From Larix kaempferi (Eukaryota; Streptophyta; Pinopsida; Pinales; Pinaceae), in contig BSBM01002100.1 in the NCBI GenBank assembly GCA_027924585.1, forward strand, positions 1-64,000: a DNA stretch of 64,000 nucleotides. Reading direction: 5' to 3'. The position numbers and the translations under genes were made by a program. Below the pieces are notes generated by a model that saw only the letters and a program-made list of their open reading frames with translations, was not told the origin of the DNA and made no database searches. Below, piece by piece: positions 9,898-20,037 of this stretch; the first letter of the stretch is position 1, and every line of letters begins with the position of its first letter.

Positions 9898-12800
9898 AAA
9901 AATAACACCGTCCTCGGTGTTCATATTTTTCAGCGCTTCGTCCTCATTGTTCATAATCAAAACAAGAAAACTAAAGAATGAGTCATTTATTGTAGCATAT
10001 CATTTGCAATTCATGGAATATCTTTAGTTCCTTTTTTTTGTGCTTTTATTATCACAAACACACTAAATCCTATGCTCTAAGAATTGTATATTGTTTAATT
10101 TAATCAATACATCAATTATTTGATCCAGGAAATCCTTGCCGAATACCCCAGTGCTCACGCAGCAATCCTTTCGGGGTTTTCTTGCCTAACACCACAGTGC
10201 TCACGCAGCAATCCTTTCGGAGATTTCTTTCCTAACACCACAGTGTTCACACAGCAATCCTTTCGGAGATTTCTTGCCTAACACCATAGTGCTCACACAG
10301 CAATACTATCTCCCATGCATACTAAGAAGCATCCTGCCTCCCACATATGCATTTTATTATAGTTTGCCTAGGTCTTTACAGTCTGCTGATTCATTCGAGA
10401 ATCCTGGCAGCTATCAACTCCTTGATTTCTAGGGAGTGTTTTAGTGCCCTTAACGCACTCTTACATAATTCCCCTCAAGCCTTCTCGCTTGAGTCATGGA
10501 ATTTATTTTCCCTCAAGCCGCCTTGCTTGAGTCTAGAAAAATCTCTTTCAAATTAATTGATTATTTCATCATATTACATTTTGTAACCATACAATTACTC
10601 TGACCAATCTGGGTCGAGTTTCCTGATTAACAATATATCAAAATTTAAAAGAATCTGTAACAGTTGTGATGTGGATCTTAAATCCCCACCCCCCTTATTT
10701 TACCTTGCATAATATTTATGCTCTTGCATTTTCACAAGCTTCACAGAAATTTCCCCATCTGCCAAATTCCACTTGTTAGTATCACTTTATATACAAAATC
10801 AAATATTGTAAGAAGATCCCTTCTTTAAACAGAAAATCATCTTTCTTAATAAAATATCCATATGTAATCATCTAAGCTGTCATTTCGTACTACACATAAC
10901 TAGCTTATAAGATTACATAATGCTTTGAACACGATATAACATTCTTTCTATGATGATCCATGGACATTATGATCATTTAACCTCGAATGTTAGCTTTCAC
11001 CATTTCAACACAATTCCTATTTTTAGTTATACGACCCTTTTTGTATACCCTAACATCATATAGAGATAACCAATTGTCTAAAACAAACTTACATACATTA
11101 TACAGATAGCCATGTACCTTTGTAAACGCGACCGCATAGCTCACCTTCATCTGCCGAGGTTCCAGTTTACTTGTATCATCACGTATTAGTATTATACATG
11201 AATCGATATATATATCCCACATTTACCCATTGATGGGTGTCAAGAAGTGATGTGTGGGAAAATAACATTTGCTCGACCACAACATTCAAAGTGTTAGTCG
11301 TATAAATCATAAGAACAATCATATATATAACATATGTTCAAACATCATTTTTACTTGTTTCATAAAAGCTTATACCTCGAGTACTGTCTCAAAGATCACT
11401 TCCGATCTACCCTGCAAATTCCATGTCATCAATGTTTTCCTTAACACATAATAAATAAAAACAGTCATTCTTTGTGGCAACATAAGGACGTCAGAAGATT
11501 ACAGCATCCTAGTAACCTATATTTATTTCATGTTGGTTCTAGGTTTCCAATAATCTATCCCTTAACAAAATAATTAATTTGAGAAAACATATAGTTGTAC
11601 ATGGATGGCAATTCATCATAAATATTGAGCAAATAAAAGTATCACTTTTACTCATTGTTTCCCACGTCTATCTTAGTAGAAATTACTGAAATAAGAGGTA
11701 TATATAAAAGGTACTCATGCATTCTCATATTAACTGATTAATATTCACATGTATATGTAATTATAACCATTTTCCTTTTGTTGCACTTATATGTAAGGGT
11801 ACGAGCATGCTTCAATGTCACAAAAATCGTATTATAATTACTTATCCTATACAATTACATACTAGAATGAAATTGATTAGCAAGGAGACTATTAACAATT
11901 TTTCTCCTTTGTAATCTCACAATTTCCTAGTCATAGAAAACTTCACACCAATTAAAGTTAATTTCTTTGTCTAAAAGAAACCAGACATCCTAGTCTAGCC
12001 AAACTATACTTCTTATGGAATAAAACAACAACTTAACATCACATAATTATGCTTCCCTCATAACTAGAATTATTAAATTCGCAATGACTCCTCCTGCAGC
12101 ATGCACCTTTACAGATTTTACTACTAAGGTCAACCTCATTATAAATTTATAAACTTTCTTATTTAAGGTAACTCATATGTAAACGGAACCTGATCGTTTC
12201 TTACATAGTTCAAAACCCAAGACTGGCCCAAACTATCAAATCTTTAATGGACCTTTTAACATAAGGACTTACTTTTGATCTGAACTTAATGGATCTTTTA
12301 ACAGATCTAAGTTGCTTACATTCCCCATCTAAATTTCATATTTGGAAATCTAGACTATTGGTCAATCAAGTTTACTTAGTTATCTAAGGTCAACCAAATT
12401 AGGAGACTTCCTTAGCCTATAAAATTCACTGTGAAATAGCTAGGATAGCTTCCAATACGTGCTTTTACTCTACTCACAAGTACCCATTTCATAAGGACTC
12501 ATCTCCAATAGTCTAACTAATTAAAAGGGTACTTTCTTGTCATTCAATGAAACTAATTGTAAAGGGTGAGGAGATATTCATCGTCTAGTGTTATCCATAG
12601 GAGATCATTCAAATGAACTTATGTAATTTTCACAAATAGATACTCTAATTATAACTTTTCAGTAAACTCATACGTACTTACTTGCAATTTCAAGAAGTTT
12701 TGTCGCTTACGTCTTGATGATTCTTTGGAAGTGAACATGTTATTCTTGGCTTATAGAATGCAGCTCCTTTTCTAGTCCGACCAACTTGTATTTGTTCTTC

Positions 12801-13006
12801 TCCAATTGAGCTCAATAAGCCCAAGTGTTTGTAACCTGTGCTCTGGCGGAACAAACTTGAAGTCGAGCTTGGAGATTCATTTTCCCCTCCTCCAGTACAA
12901 TCCATGCATCCAAAATGAAACACAAATAATTGATTAGTCAAATTAACAACCTTTATACTTACTTATCGCATGTTGAGCTCATTAGGCCCTAGTGTTGTAA
13001 CCTAAT
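9898..13006 (-). other. Internal region of the nested element, no coding capacity seen
   Basis: About 3.1 kb of AT-rich sequence between polypurine tract and primer-binding site. Frames longer than 60 codons are few. None shows a zinc knuckle, protease, polymerase, RNase H or integrase motif, nor a known cellular domain. The frame at 12,690-12,941 (83 codons, minus) sits close to the primer-binding site, where a leader or gag start would be, but I recognise nothing in it. The region holds a 46-bp tandem repeat (10,149-10,332) and a second, diverged copy of the sequence just inside the primer-binding site (about 12,806-12,845). Confidence 0.75.
10149..10332. repeat. 46-bp tandem repeat, four copies
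   Basis: Copies start at 10,149, 10,195, 10,241 and 10,287, each with CAGTGCTCACGCAGCAATCC or a close variant followed by a TTTCGG block. Spacing is an exact 46 bases. It lies in the non-coding interior of the nested element near its polypurine tract. Confidence 0.9.
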
Positions 13007-13018
13007 GCTCTGATACCA
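13007..13018 (-). other. Primer-binding site of the nested element (initiator Met tRNA type)
   Basis: Minus strand reads TGGTATCAGAGC, complementary to the 3' end of plant initiator methionine tRNA and the commonest plant LTR-element primer site. It starts two bases inside the end of the 5' LTR (13,021), as expected. Confidence 0.93.
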
Positions 13019-13020
13019 TA

Positions 13021-15546
13021 TGTGACATCTCCATGAATTAAGTTAGTGTTATTTTGAGAAATATAAATTTTTGCTCCTCTAGCCATTAACCAAAATGAAA
13101 GGTTTCCACTACAGGATTGACTCCAAGCCATCCCTTTCCATACATACCCACAGCTAGTAAAAACGATGTTCCCCACGAATTAAGTACTCTGCTAAACAAG
13201 TGAGCAGAAAAAATTGCATGAATACCATAACCGATGCAAAGACAACTATTTGGAAAATAAACAAACTCGTGGAACAGAGCCATCCTACTAATTATAACTA
13301 ATCGTTGTTATGTAGGGAAACATTCCAAGGATAGTGTGAATCCATATATATGAAGAAACAAATAATGGACTGATGTTTTATAGAGAGGCATTTCAAGTGT
13401 ATTGTGAAAACAAATTTACTATTAATAAAGAAATGAGACTCTTCTAAAACGAGTGAACAAATCACATACCTTACGATGGCAGGATTCACTTACTCTATAT
13501 GCAGAGGTAACATTGATAAAAGTATCAATTCCCATCATGGGGATTGCTTCCTAGTGCCATCGCAGAGACGCATCCTTTAACCGAGACATGCGCGCCCGTC
13601 CCTTCCACCGAGACGCAAGGTTCTATCTTCGTAATTTCCTCTCGTCCTCAGATGTGAGTTGGGAATTTGTTACTGTCACTGCAGGGTATTTTCCAGTTGC
13701 AAGGAACTGGAACGAATTCCTATCCTCTTCGCTACAGGGGTCGTTTCCAGATTCTTTTTCCTATTATAGCAATATAACCTATAACAATAGATCTCTACGT
13801 TTTTATACCAGCAACAACGACTAAACAGAATGACACATCCATAAGAAGACAGAGATCGATTTCTTTGATCTGGGAATAGAGATATATAACAACATACAAG
13901 GAGAAACTAACCTTGGATCCAGCAAACGCGATTTCGATCTATCAAGAGACAGAGATCTACGCATTCTGGGAACAGAGATATATAACAACATACAAGGAGA
14001 AACTAACCTTGGATCCAGCGAACGCAATTCCGATCTATCAAGAGACAAAGATCTTAGATCCAGTAAATGTGATTCTGATCTATCAAGAGACAGAGATCTT
14101 GGATCCAGCAAACGCGATTCCGATCTATCAAGAGATAGAGATCTTGGATCCAGCAAATGCGATTCCGATCTATCAAGAGATAGAGATCTTGGATCCAGCA
14201 AACGCGATTCCGATCTATCAAGAGACAAAGATCTTGGATCCAGCAAACGCGATTCTGATCTATCAAGAGGCAGAGATCTACGCATTCACCTACAACATGA
14301 GATAGAGATAGAGGTATCTCCAGGTATGGAATAATACATAAAAGACAAATTAGGAGTAATCCAAACGGGGAGAATTCCGGATCTCTATGGAAGCATAGAT
14401 GTAGAAGGGAGATCCCACCAGGGCGGATCGAAGAATGGGAACATAATTAAAAACCAACAGATAGCAGTGGCGAATGCCAGAAGTCTAACGACTTCAGGTT
14501 CAGCAATTATCTATAAGTAATTAGTATAATCTAACATCAAAATCGATTATGCATAGGTCAGGGTGTTATCACACACCTAAAATAAAATTAGCAGAGACCC
14601 CTTTGGACTGTCGACGCAGATCCAGAGCAGATCCATAACATGACGAAGCTTCAACCCATCAATATAGCGACAGGGATCGAATTAAGTCCCTCTGAGGTAT
14701 CTCGGCCCTCATCTTTCAGAGGAATCCCCGCTGCATCTGTTGGATCATCCATTAAATACACCTCTTCACAGTTTTCGTGCCTGTTCCATGAGTTTCTCAT
14801 TGGGTGAAACGGAAGATTCCGCTTCCTCACGCATGGGTACCACGATACATAAATTAAATCTAGGATCAAGCTCCGCAGCTATCCCCTCCTCAGATGCCTT
14901 ACCCAAAAATCCCCCTTATGCCTGCCATGGTAACCCCCTTCTTATGCCCCTGGAATTCCCACCGCCAAGTGACAAAAACGGATCCAAACAATCTACCTTG
15001 CATTAAGGGAAACAAGTGTCAGCTTTGTTTAAGTTTTTGGCGTTCCATTAGAGAGGCAACTTCGCTTAATATCTCCACAAGTTCCTCCATAATGCACACA
15101 TAACCAGGAGTGACCCAAGTCGGCACTTATTGAAATCCCCTATTTCTATGGGGTGTTGTCCCAAGACATAACTCCTTCATGTAAGTGGTCGATGATCACA
15201 ATGTTAGATAACTGGAGAAGTAAAAGGATAGACATATGGGAGAAACCTCCTCGATTTGTTTTTTTTCAAGATAAAGATCAATGAATAGGAAATTCAATCC
15301 TAACTAGGCTTTACTATCTTACCCACCCCATTCACCTGGGTTTCCTTGGTGGAAAACCTTAGTTAAAAGGTTCTATATCTTAGGAAGGTCCATGGATATT
15401 TACGGATATTTTATTCCATACCCTGTTCTTATTTTCATTCCAGCATATGTTTAATATTTACATATGTAAGACTACCCTCGTTCTTTATTATTTTGATTCC
15501 ACCCTATTGTTATAAATCAAATAGGGATAGAGAGGGGGATATTACA
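13021..15546 (-). repeat. 5' LTR of the nested element (short version, 2,526 bp)
   Basis: Same termini as the left LTR (TGTGACATCTCC to GGGGATATTACA on the plus strand). The 1,265-bp block found in the left LTR is absent. A single ACCAAAA stands at the junction (13,089-13,095). All other landmarks, including the 45-bp minisatellite and flanking short frames, are shared in order. No gene is recognised inside. Confidence 0.93.
13866..14285. repeat. 45-bp minisatellite, right LTR
   Basis: Counterpart of the array at 8,200-8,625, with the same GGATCCAG landmarks at 45-base spacing (about 14,101 to 14,236) and the same upstream ~100-base repeats. One unit has TAGATCCAG instead. The minus strand is again open for 154 residues with a 15-residue period. 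The copy number matches the left LTR, so little expansion has happened since insertion. Confidence 0.9.
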
Positions 15547-15551
15547 GTCTT
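15547..15551. repeat. Target-site duplication GTCTT, right copy
   Basis: GTCTT directly follows the ATTACA terminus of the nested element and matches 6,088-6,092. Confidence 0.95.
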
Positions 15552-15991
15552 TCTCTCTGTGCTTGCAGGTAATCCCACCATATGGATGCATATCCCCTCA
15601 ACCTTGTAGCTGCATATTTCACCTTTTTCCTGTCTTCTACCTCTTCAAAGTCAAAATATTTCTCCACTCCACCAATCCAGTCTATTAATTCTTCTACATC
15701 TAGGCTTCCTTCATACATCGGGACTTCTAGTCTTGGTTTATGGCTCGCTTCCATTAACATCCTCTGTGCTCTAGTTTCTTCATTTGGAACTTCTGCAACT
15801 TCCTCCTGTGCTTCTTCCTCATTGTCACTGATATCAAACATACCAGGGTTTCTCCTTTCCATGGTTGCCATCCTTTCTTCCAGCCTTCTCATTTTCTCCT
15901 CCGTAACTGGTTCTCCTCTTCTCCTTCCTCCTCCCCAAACTGAGACTTCGGGTCCTGGTCTTTCTCTTCTCGGTGGCATTCTCACTCCCAT
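15552..15991 (-). pseudogene. Gypsy gag, N-terminal half
   Basis: The start of gag, right of the nested element. The frame is open from 16,066, but that start lies inside the LTR and primer site. The Met at 15,989-15,991 (MGVRMPPRRERPGP) is more plausible. A basic N terminus is followed by a charged stretch (EEKMRRLEERMATMERR, likely coiled coil), an acidic linker and the retrotransposon gag core with ...YDFEEVEDRKKVK-like sequence and ASIWWDYLQAQRERL, the Trp-rich end typical of the family. The frame is cut by the nested element and resumes at 6,087. Gag would form the particle that packages element RNA. Confidence 0.88.
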
Positions 15992-16042
15992 GTTTTTTCT
16001 CTGCAAATCCTTCTTCGAATCTTCCACAGAACCTTTCCAACA

Positions 16043-16054
16043 GCTCTGATACCA
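16043..16054 (-). other. Primer-binding site of the gypsy element (initiator Met tRNA type)
   Basis: Minus strand reads TGGTATCAGAGC, three bases inside the LTR end. It is identical to the site in the nested element. It places the gypsy 5' LTR to the right and confirms minus-strand orientation. Confidence 0.92.
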
Positions 16055-16057
16055 AAC

Positions 16058-16887
16058 TGATGCCAACCCCCGAGTGTTGGTAGATGGAAACCTCTCCCTA
16101 TGTGTCCACGAGACCCTGTTTCGACGCCATCACACCCGAACGCGCTCCAAACACGGCCTTTAGTTCCCGGCTCTCAAGGATGCACCGTCGATCTCTTCAG
16201 CAATTGAGGAATGTAAAGGATGCTTCGTATCTGGGATTTCACCTCACGGCGAGGTCTCCCTTCTCTGCATGGAACAGATCTTCCACGCGACTGAGTGCTC
16301 CTCCTCGACCAAAGCCTGCATTCAACCTACACATTCAATCATTCAGTCAAGAAAACGACTGCAGAGGCTTAAATTTCAGGGATCGGACGCCCAGGTGCTC
16401 ATATTTCATAAACACACGGAAAGAAAACAAACCCGGAGGACAAAATACTCTGTTCATAAAATTAGATTCAACATTCTTGTTACATATCTGGCCTCAGAGA
16501 TAGAGAGCCATCCACAAAAAAAAAGAGAGTTATAGCTTTTCAAAACAGCCTTTTCGCTCACACGGCTCTGCTCTCTGTTTTTCTTTCTCTCTTGCTAATG
16601 AAGAATCGAAGAATACATATGATATATCCTAGAGCTCTCCAATAGCCCGCGGGTTCGAGATTTTTCAAAACCAACTACCCGTTAGCTCCTATTACAACTC
16701 ATTAATGAAAAAAAATGCCCCTTACAATTCAAAATTCAAAATATTACAGCTCATGTTTCAAATTTGAACAAGTTGACGTGTCACCGCGCTTAGGCTGGCA
16801 CAAGTGTCTACTATATCGATTTTAGGCCCAATAAACAAAATTTAAATCTATGACGTGTTTCAAGTTGAGCGAGATGCTCCTGCATCA
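16058..16887 (-). repeat. 5' LTR of the gypsy element, about 830 bp
   Basis: Left edge TGATGCC, right edge TGCATCA, giving a five-base inverted repeat TGATG/CATCA. If the right edge is taken two bases further (CATCACA) the minus-strand start would be TGTGATGC, so the border is uncertain by two bases. Just beyond it, homology to the tandem unit begins. The 139-codon plus-strand frame inside (16,084-16,503) runs against the element's direction and resembles nothing known. The partner LTR is missing. Confidence 0.8.
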
Positions 16888-17510
16888 CAATCCCTTTAAC
16901 AGTAATGGTCATAACACTTCCTACAACACCAACATCACGAAAAACAATCGAGTTACCTATGACAATACTCAAAACTAGACTTTTGGAACTCCCTCTTACA
17001 TCATATTCATCAATATTGCTTTCTCCACAACATTGGCACCCTTAATATCTCCCAACACCACGATTTACATTAATAAAAAACTTGTCTCCAAATACTTATT
17101 ACCCCATTTTTTCCCTAAGAAAATCCCACAACCTAGAATCCAATGCATGCATCATTTCCACATCCATATAAACACATAGAATAGTGTCCTCAAATAAAAG
17201 ATCTAATCGAAATAATTTAATATTCAAAACATTTTGGCGTGAGAAAAAGTGATTGAGCTACCTATCAAAATACTGAAAACCATATTTTTGGAATTCCCTC
17301 TTACATCATATATTTCAATACTGCTTTCTACACAACATGTGGCACCTTGAATACCTCCCAACACATCGATTTTCATTTAATAGCAAATGTGTGCCCAAAT
17401 ACTTATTACCCGATTTTTTTCCCCTAAAAAGAGCTCCACAACCAAGAATCCAATGCATGCACCATTCCCACATTCATATATACAAACGCCCTTTTTTTGA
17501 CATAACGAGA
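16888..17510. repeat. Duplicated ~310-bp segment at the start of unit 1
   Basis: Two diverged direct copies: the block around TTTTGGAACTCCCTCTTACA (about 16,980) recurs at about 17,288 as TTTTTGGAATTCCCTCTTAC, and AGAATCCAATGCATGCA recurs in both. Offset is about 308 bases. No open frame of note. Confidence 0.8.
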
Positions 17511-19413
17511 AAATTCAATTTTATCATACCTCAATATGTACAAGAATACACAAAATCCAATAGTTAGAACATAAACTTAGCTATTTTATATTAAAAAAAA
17601 TTATTTTTAAAAATAATAATACAAAATTAATATGTGCATGTTAATATTGTTATGTGAATTCAATAATATAGATAGTAATAGTAATAATATTGAAATCTAA
17701 ACATTAAAGTATACTATTAAATTTTTAATTTTTTTTAATTTAAATAAATGATAAAAAACCAATGTTATAAAATCTTAGAACTTAATGCTGAATAAATTTA
17801 AACATATGCCCCCATTGATTTATAATTTTAAATAAATGATAGAAAAGCATCATTAATGCTAAACCTTGAAACTAAATCGTAAGGTAAACTAAAAACTATA
17901 GAAGCATTGTATGCATAGTGAAATAAGTTAAACAAAATAGGTGTATTATTGTCGTTAAAAAAATCTGGACATATGTGAGCAATTTCTATATCAAACTAGA
18001 AGTATTTGTTTGTATATGAAATATTCATTAGAAACCCTAATCTTTACTATGTTTGTATATGAAATGTTTTAAGTGAATTAAAATTAATCACTCCATTTAT
18101 GAATCTTTACTATGTTTGTATATAAAATAATTTAATTGAATTAAAATTCATTACTCCATTTATGAAAACCTTGAAACATCGCACATAAAAGCATAATCAT
18201 ATGAACTCCTACATAATTCATTAAAAAAACAAAAAGGACAAAATAATGTGATTCCCACAAAAACATCTACATGTTCAATCAAACCGTGTGATTTTGAAAT
18301 AAATTCATTAAAAGAATCTTTAATAATGTGAGGTACAAACACTATGAGAATCTTTAATATTATTTTGCTTTGGATAACACACCAGGTAGAAGACCATCAA
18401 ATAGTGTTTAGTTTAAATTTTATTTTTTTAAATGCATGAGATTGTACTATTTGTAAATTGTATTTTTTGAATGGCGTCGATATGTGTTTAAATTGGTTAA
18501 AAATAAACAAATATATAATAATTGGGTTTCCAATTTTGGACTTCACATATTTGAATATATGGGAAATTTCAAAGGCATTTTTCACAATGGTGAAGAGTAA
18601 TGTTTTTAAATATGATCTTAAATAGCGAAGGTGAGCTTTTGCAATTTTCACAAAAATGTTTTTAAATAAGTGATATCTCAAATAGTAAAGGTCAGCTTTT
18701 GTAATCTTCATTTCTTTGAATGTTAAGATCAGCTTTTGTAAGCTTGGCTTGTTTGAATGTTAAGTAGATAAAATCACTATTTTTAATTGTTTTACTTATT
18801 TTAAGTAAAAAAAACTATAGATTTTACATAAATAAATACTCAACATATATAATATATTTTAAACAAAAATGTATAACATAAATCCATCTTAAGGTTTTTT
18901 ATGCTTTCTCATGTATTCCATAGATGAAAACAATATATTCCAAACCAAAAAAAAAAATAGTTATTACAATTTAACAATTAAATTTTACTCCTAAGCTTTA
19001 TTATAATTTAATAATTAAATTTTAATCTGGCACATATAAAGAATACTCTACAAAAGATAAATTTTAAAATGAAAGCCGTTAGAAAAGCAAGAAAGAGAGA
19101 AGTGAAAGGCCGGAAAAGCAAGAAAGAGAAAGTGAAAGACCAGAAAAGCCGTTATAGATTTGCTTAGATTGGTCCATAAGATAAATCTGGCCTTTCAAAT
19201 TTAAAAGGAAGGCCGTTAGAAAAGAAAGAGAGAAGTGGAAGACCGGAAAAGCAAGAAAGAGAGAAGTAGAATACCGAAAAAGCAAAAAGAGAAGGTGGTT
19301 ATAGATTTGCTTAGATAGCGCAGGCCTTCAAAATATTGAGTATCAATTTGTAGTGTGCTGTGTGTCTTTCTTGAAGAGGAGGGTGGCCGCATACTCTCCA
19401 TCTGGGTTGGAGT
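17511..19413. other. AT-rich spacer before peroxidase A, unit 1
   Basis: Very AT-rich, no recognised gene. A 60-codon minus frame at 18,160-18,342 recurs in units 2 and 3 (35,839-36,072; 51,619-51,867), with different lengths and no known domain; I do not call it a gene. Two 37-base repeats (core GATCAGCTTTTGTAA) lie near 18,683-18,765. Just before the pseudogene, 19,070-19,310 holds a purine-rich block present twice (core AAAGAGAGAAGTG). Confidence 0.6.
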
Positions 19414-20037
19414 CGAACAAAAGTTGTTTTCTACTCCAAGATCTGTCACACAGCAGAGAATATCGTCAGATCCACAGTTGAATCCCATGTGAAGGTCGAC
19501 GTAGGACTTGCTCCCGGAATTCTCAGGCTTCACTTCCATGATTGCATTGTTCAGGTAAATTCATGCGAACTATTCTTTTAAACCTGCAGTTTTTAGTGGT
19601 GCATGATTCCCAGTCATTCCCGGATTAGTTGCTGAAGATAATTGCTTCTGCTGCTTCTTCTTCCTGCAGGGTTGCGATAGTAATTGAACCACAGGATTTT
19701 AATGAAATCTCATTTCATATTGACCTGATTATTATTGTTTCTTCATTTGGAAAATAGGAGGGCAGAGGCACTGCGAGTATCGGCTCTACAACTTCACTTC
19801 CACGGGGAACGCTGACCCGACAATAAACTCGGCGAATCTGCCTTCACTTCCAGTCGCGCACGATAAAGGAAGCGAAACCAATTTCGATGCCTCGTTTTTC
19901 AAGAATATAAGAGACGGGAATGGCGTTCTGGAGTCCGACCAGAGACTTTGGTTGGATGAGTCTGTGGTCATCTGTTTGGGCATCTGCTCTGGAAGGACCT
20001 CTAATGGGCATCTGTTTGGCCATTCCAGTCAATACTG
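19414..20037 (+). pseudogene. Class III peroxidase pseudogene A, unit 1
   Basis: Exon 1 (19,414-19,554) encodes the mature N terminus of a secretory plant peroxidase: [17 protein letters not shown], then [17 protein letters not shown] with the catalytic distal Arg and His and the first cysteines in place. A GT donor at 19,555 and a CAG acceptor ending at 19,669 frame a 115-base intron. Exon 2 starts GCDSN and then meets a TGA. The next homology, about 19,770 onward (YRLYNFTSTGNADP, then NFDASFFKNIRDGNG and LESDQRLW), belongs to the C-terminal third, so the middle exons with the proximal haem His are missing. A good GT donor follows at 20,038. The signal peptide is not readable: upstream frames are closed. 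These enzymes oxidise phenolics in the cell wall using hydrogen peroxide; this copy cannot. Confidence 0.9.

Larger units (their letters stand above)
6093..15546 (-). mobile_element. Nested non-autonomous LTR retrotransposon (LARD-like), 9.45 kb
   Basis: Complete element read on the minus strand: 5' LTR (15,546-13,021), primer-binding site (13,018-13,007), internal region of about 3.1 kb, polypurine tract (9,897-9,885) and 3' LTR (9,884-6,093). On that strand the LTR begins TGTAATATCC and ends GGAGATGTCACA. It is flanked by GTCTT on both sides. No gag, protease, reverse transcriptase or integrase motif is visible in the internal region in any frame, so it must have been moved by proteins of another element. 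The host gypsy element uses the same primer tRNA type but has different LTR ends, so a partnership is only a possibility. In a ~270-bp LTR stretch compared by eye I count six differences, which means the insertion is not recent. Confidence 0.93.
2918..16887 (-). mobile_element. Ty3/gypsy LTR retrotransposon, 3'-truncated and split by a nested element
   Basis: A minus-strand gypsy element whose parts run right to left: LTR (16,887-16,058), primer-binding site (16,054-16,043), gag, protease remnant, reverse transcriptase, RNase H and integrase, which ends at 2,918. The order RT-RNase H-integrase defines Ty3/gypsy. Without the nested 9.45-kb insertion (6,093-15,546) it is about 4.5 kb. The 3' LTR is missing, so the left target duplication cannot be checked. 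Reading frames are broken by stops, frameshifts and small deletions in protease and reverse transcriptase. The right end abuts unit 1 of the tandem array: base for base, the array homology starts just after the LTR terminus, as expected if the element jumped into a copy of the array unit. Confidence 0.9.

Noticed and set aside
15582-16049. 155-codon plus frame
   Set aside because: Antisense of the gypsy gag N terminus, whose minus-strand frame has the conserved gag core.
16084-16503. 139-codon plus frame in the gypsy LTR
   Set aside because: Opposite to the element's direction, inside an LTR, with no known domain.
18160-18342. Minus frame of 60-82 codons recurring in all units
   Set aside because: Lengths and ends differ between copies, the region is AT-rich spacer and no family is recognised; repeated presence follows from the tandem duplication.
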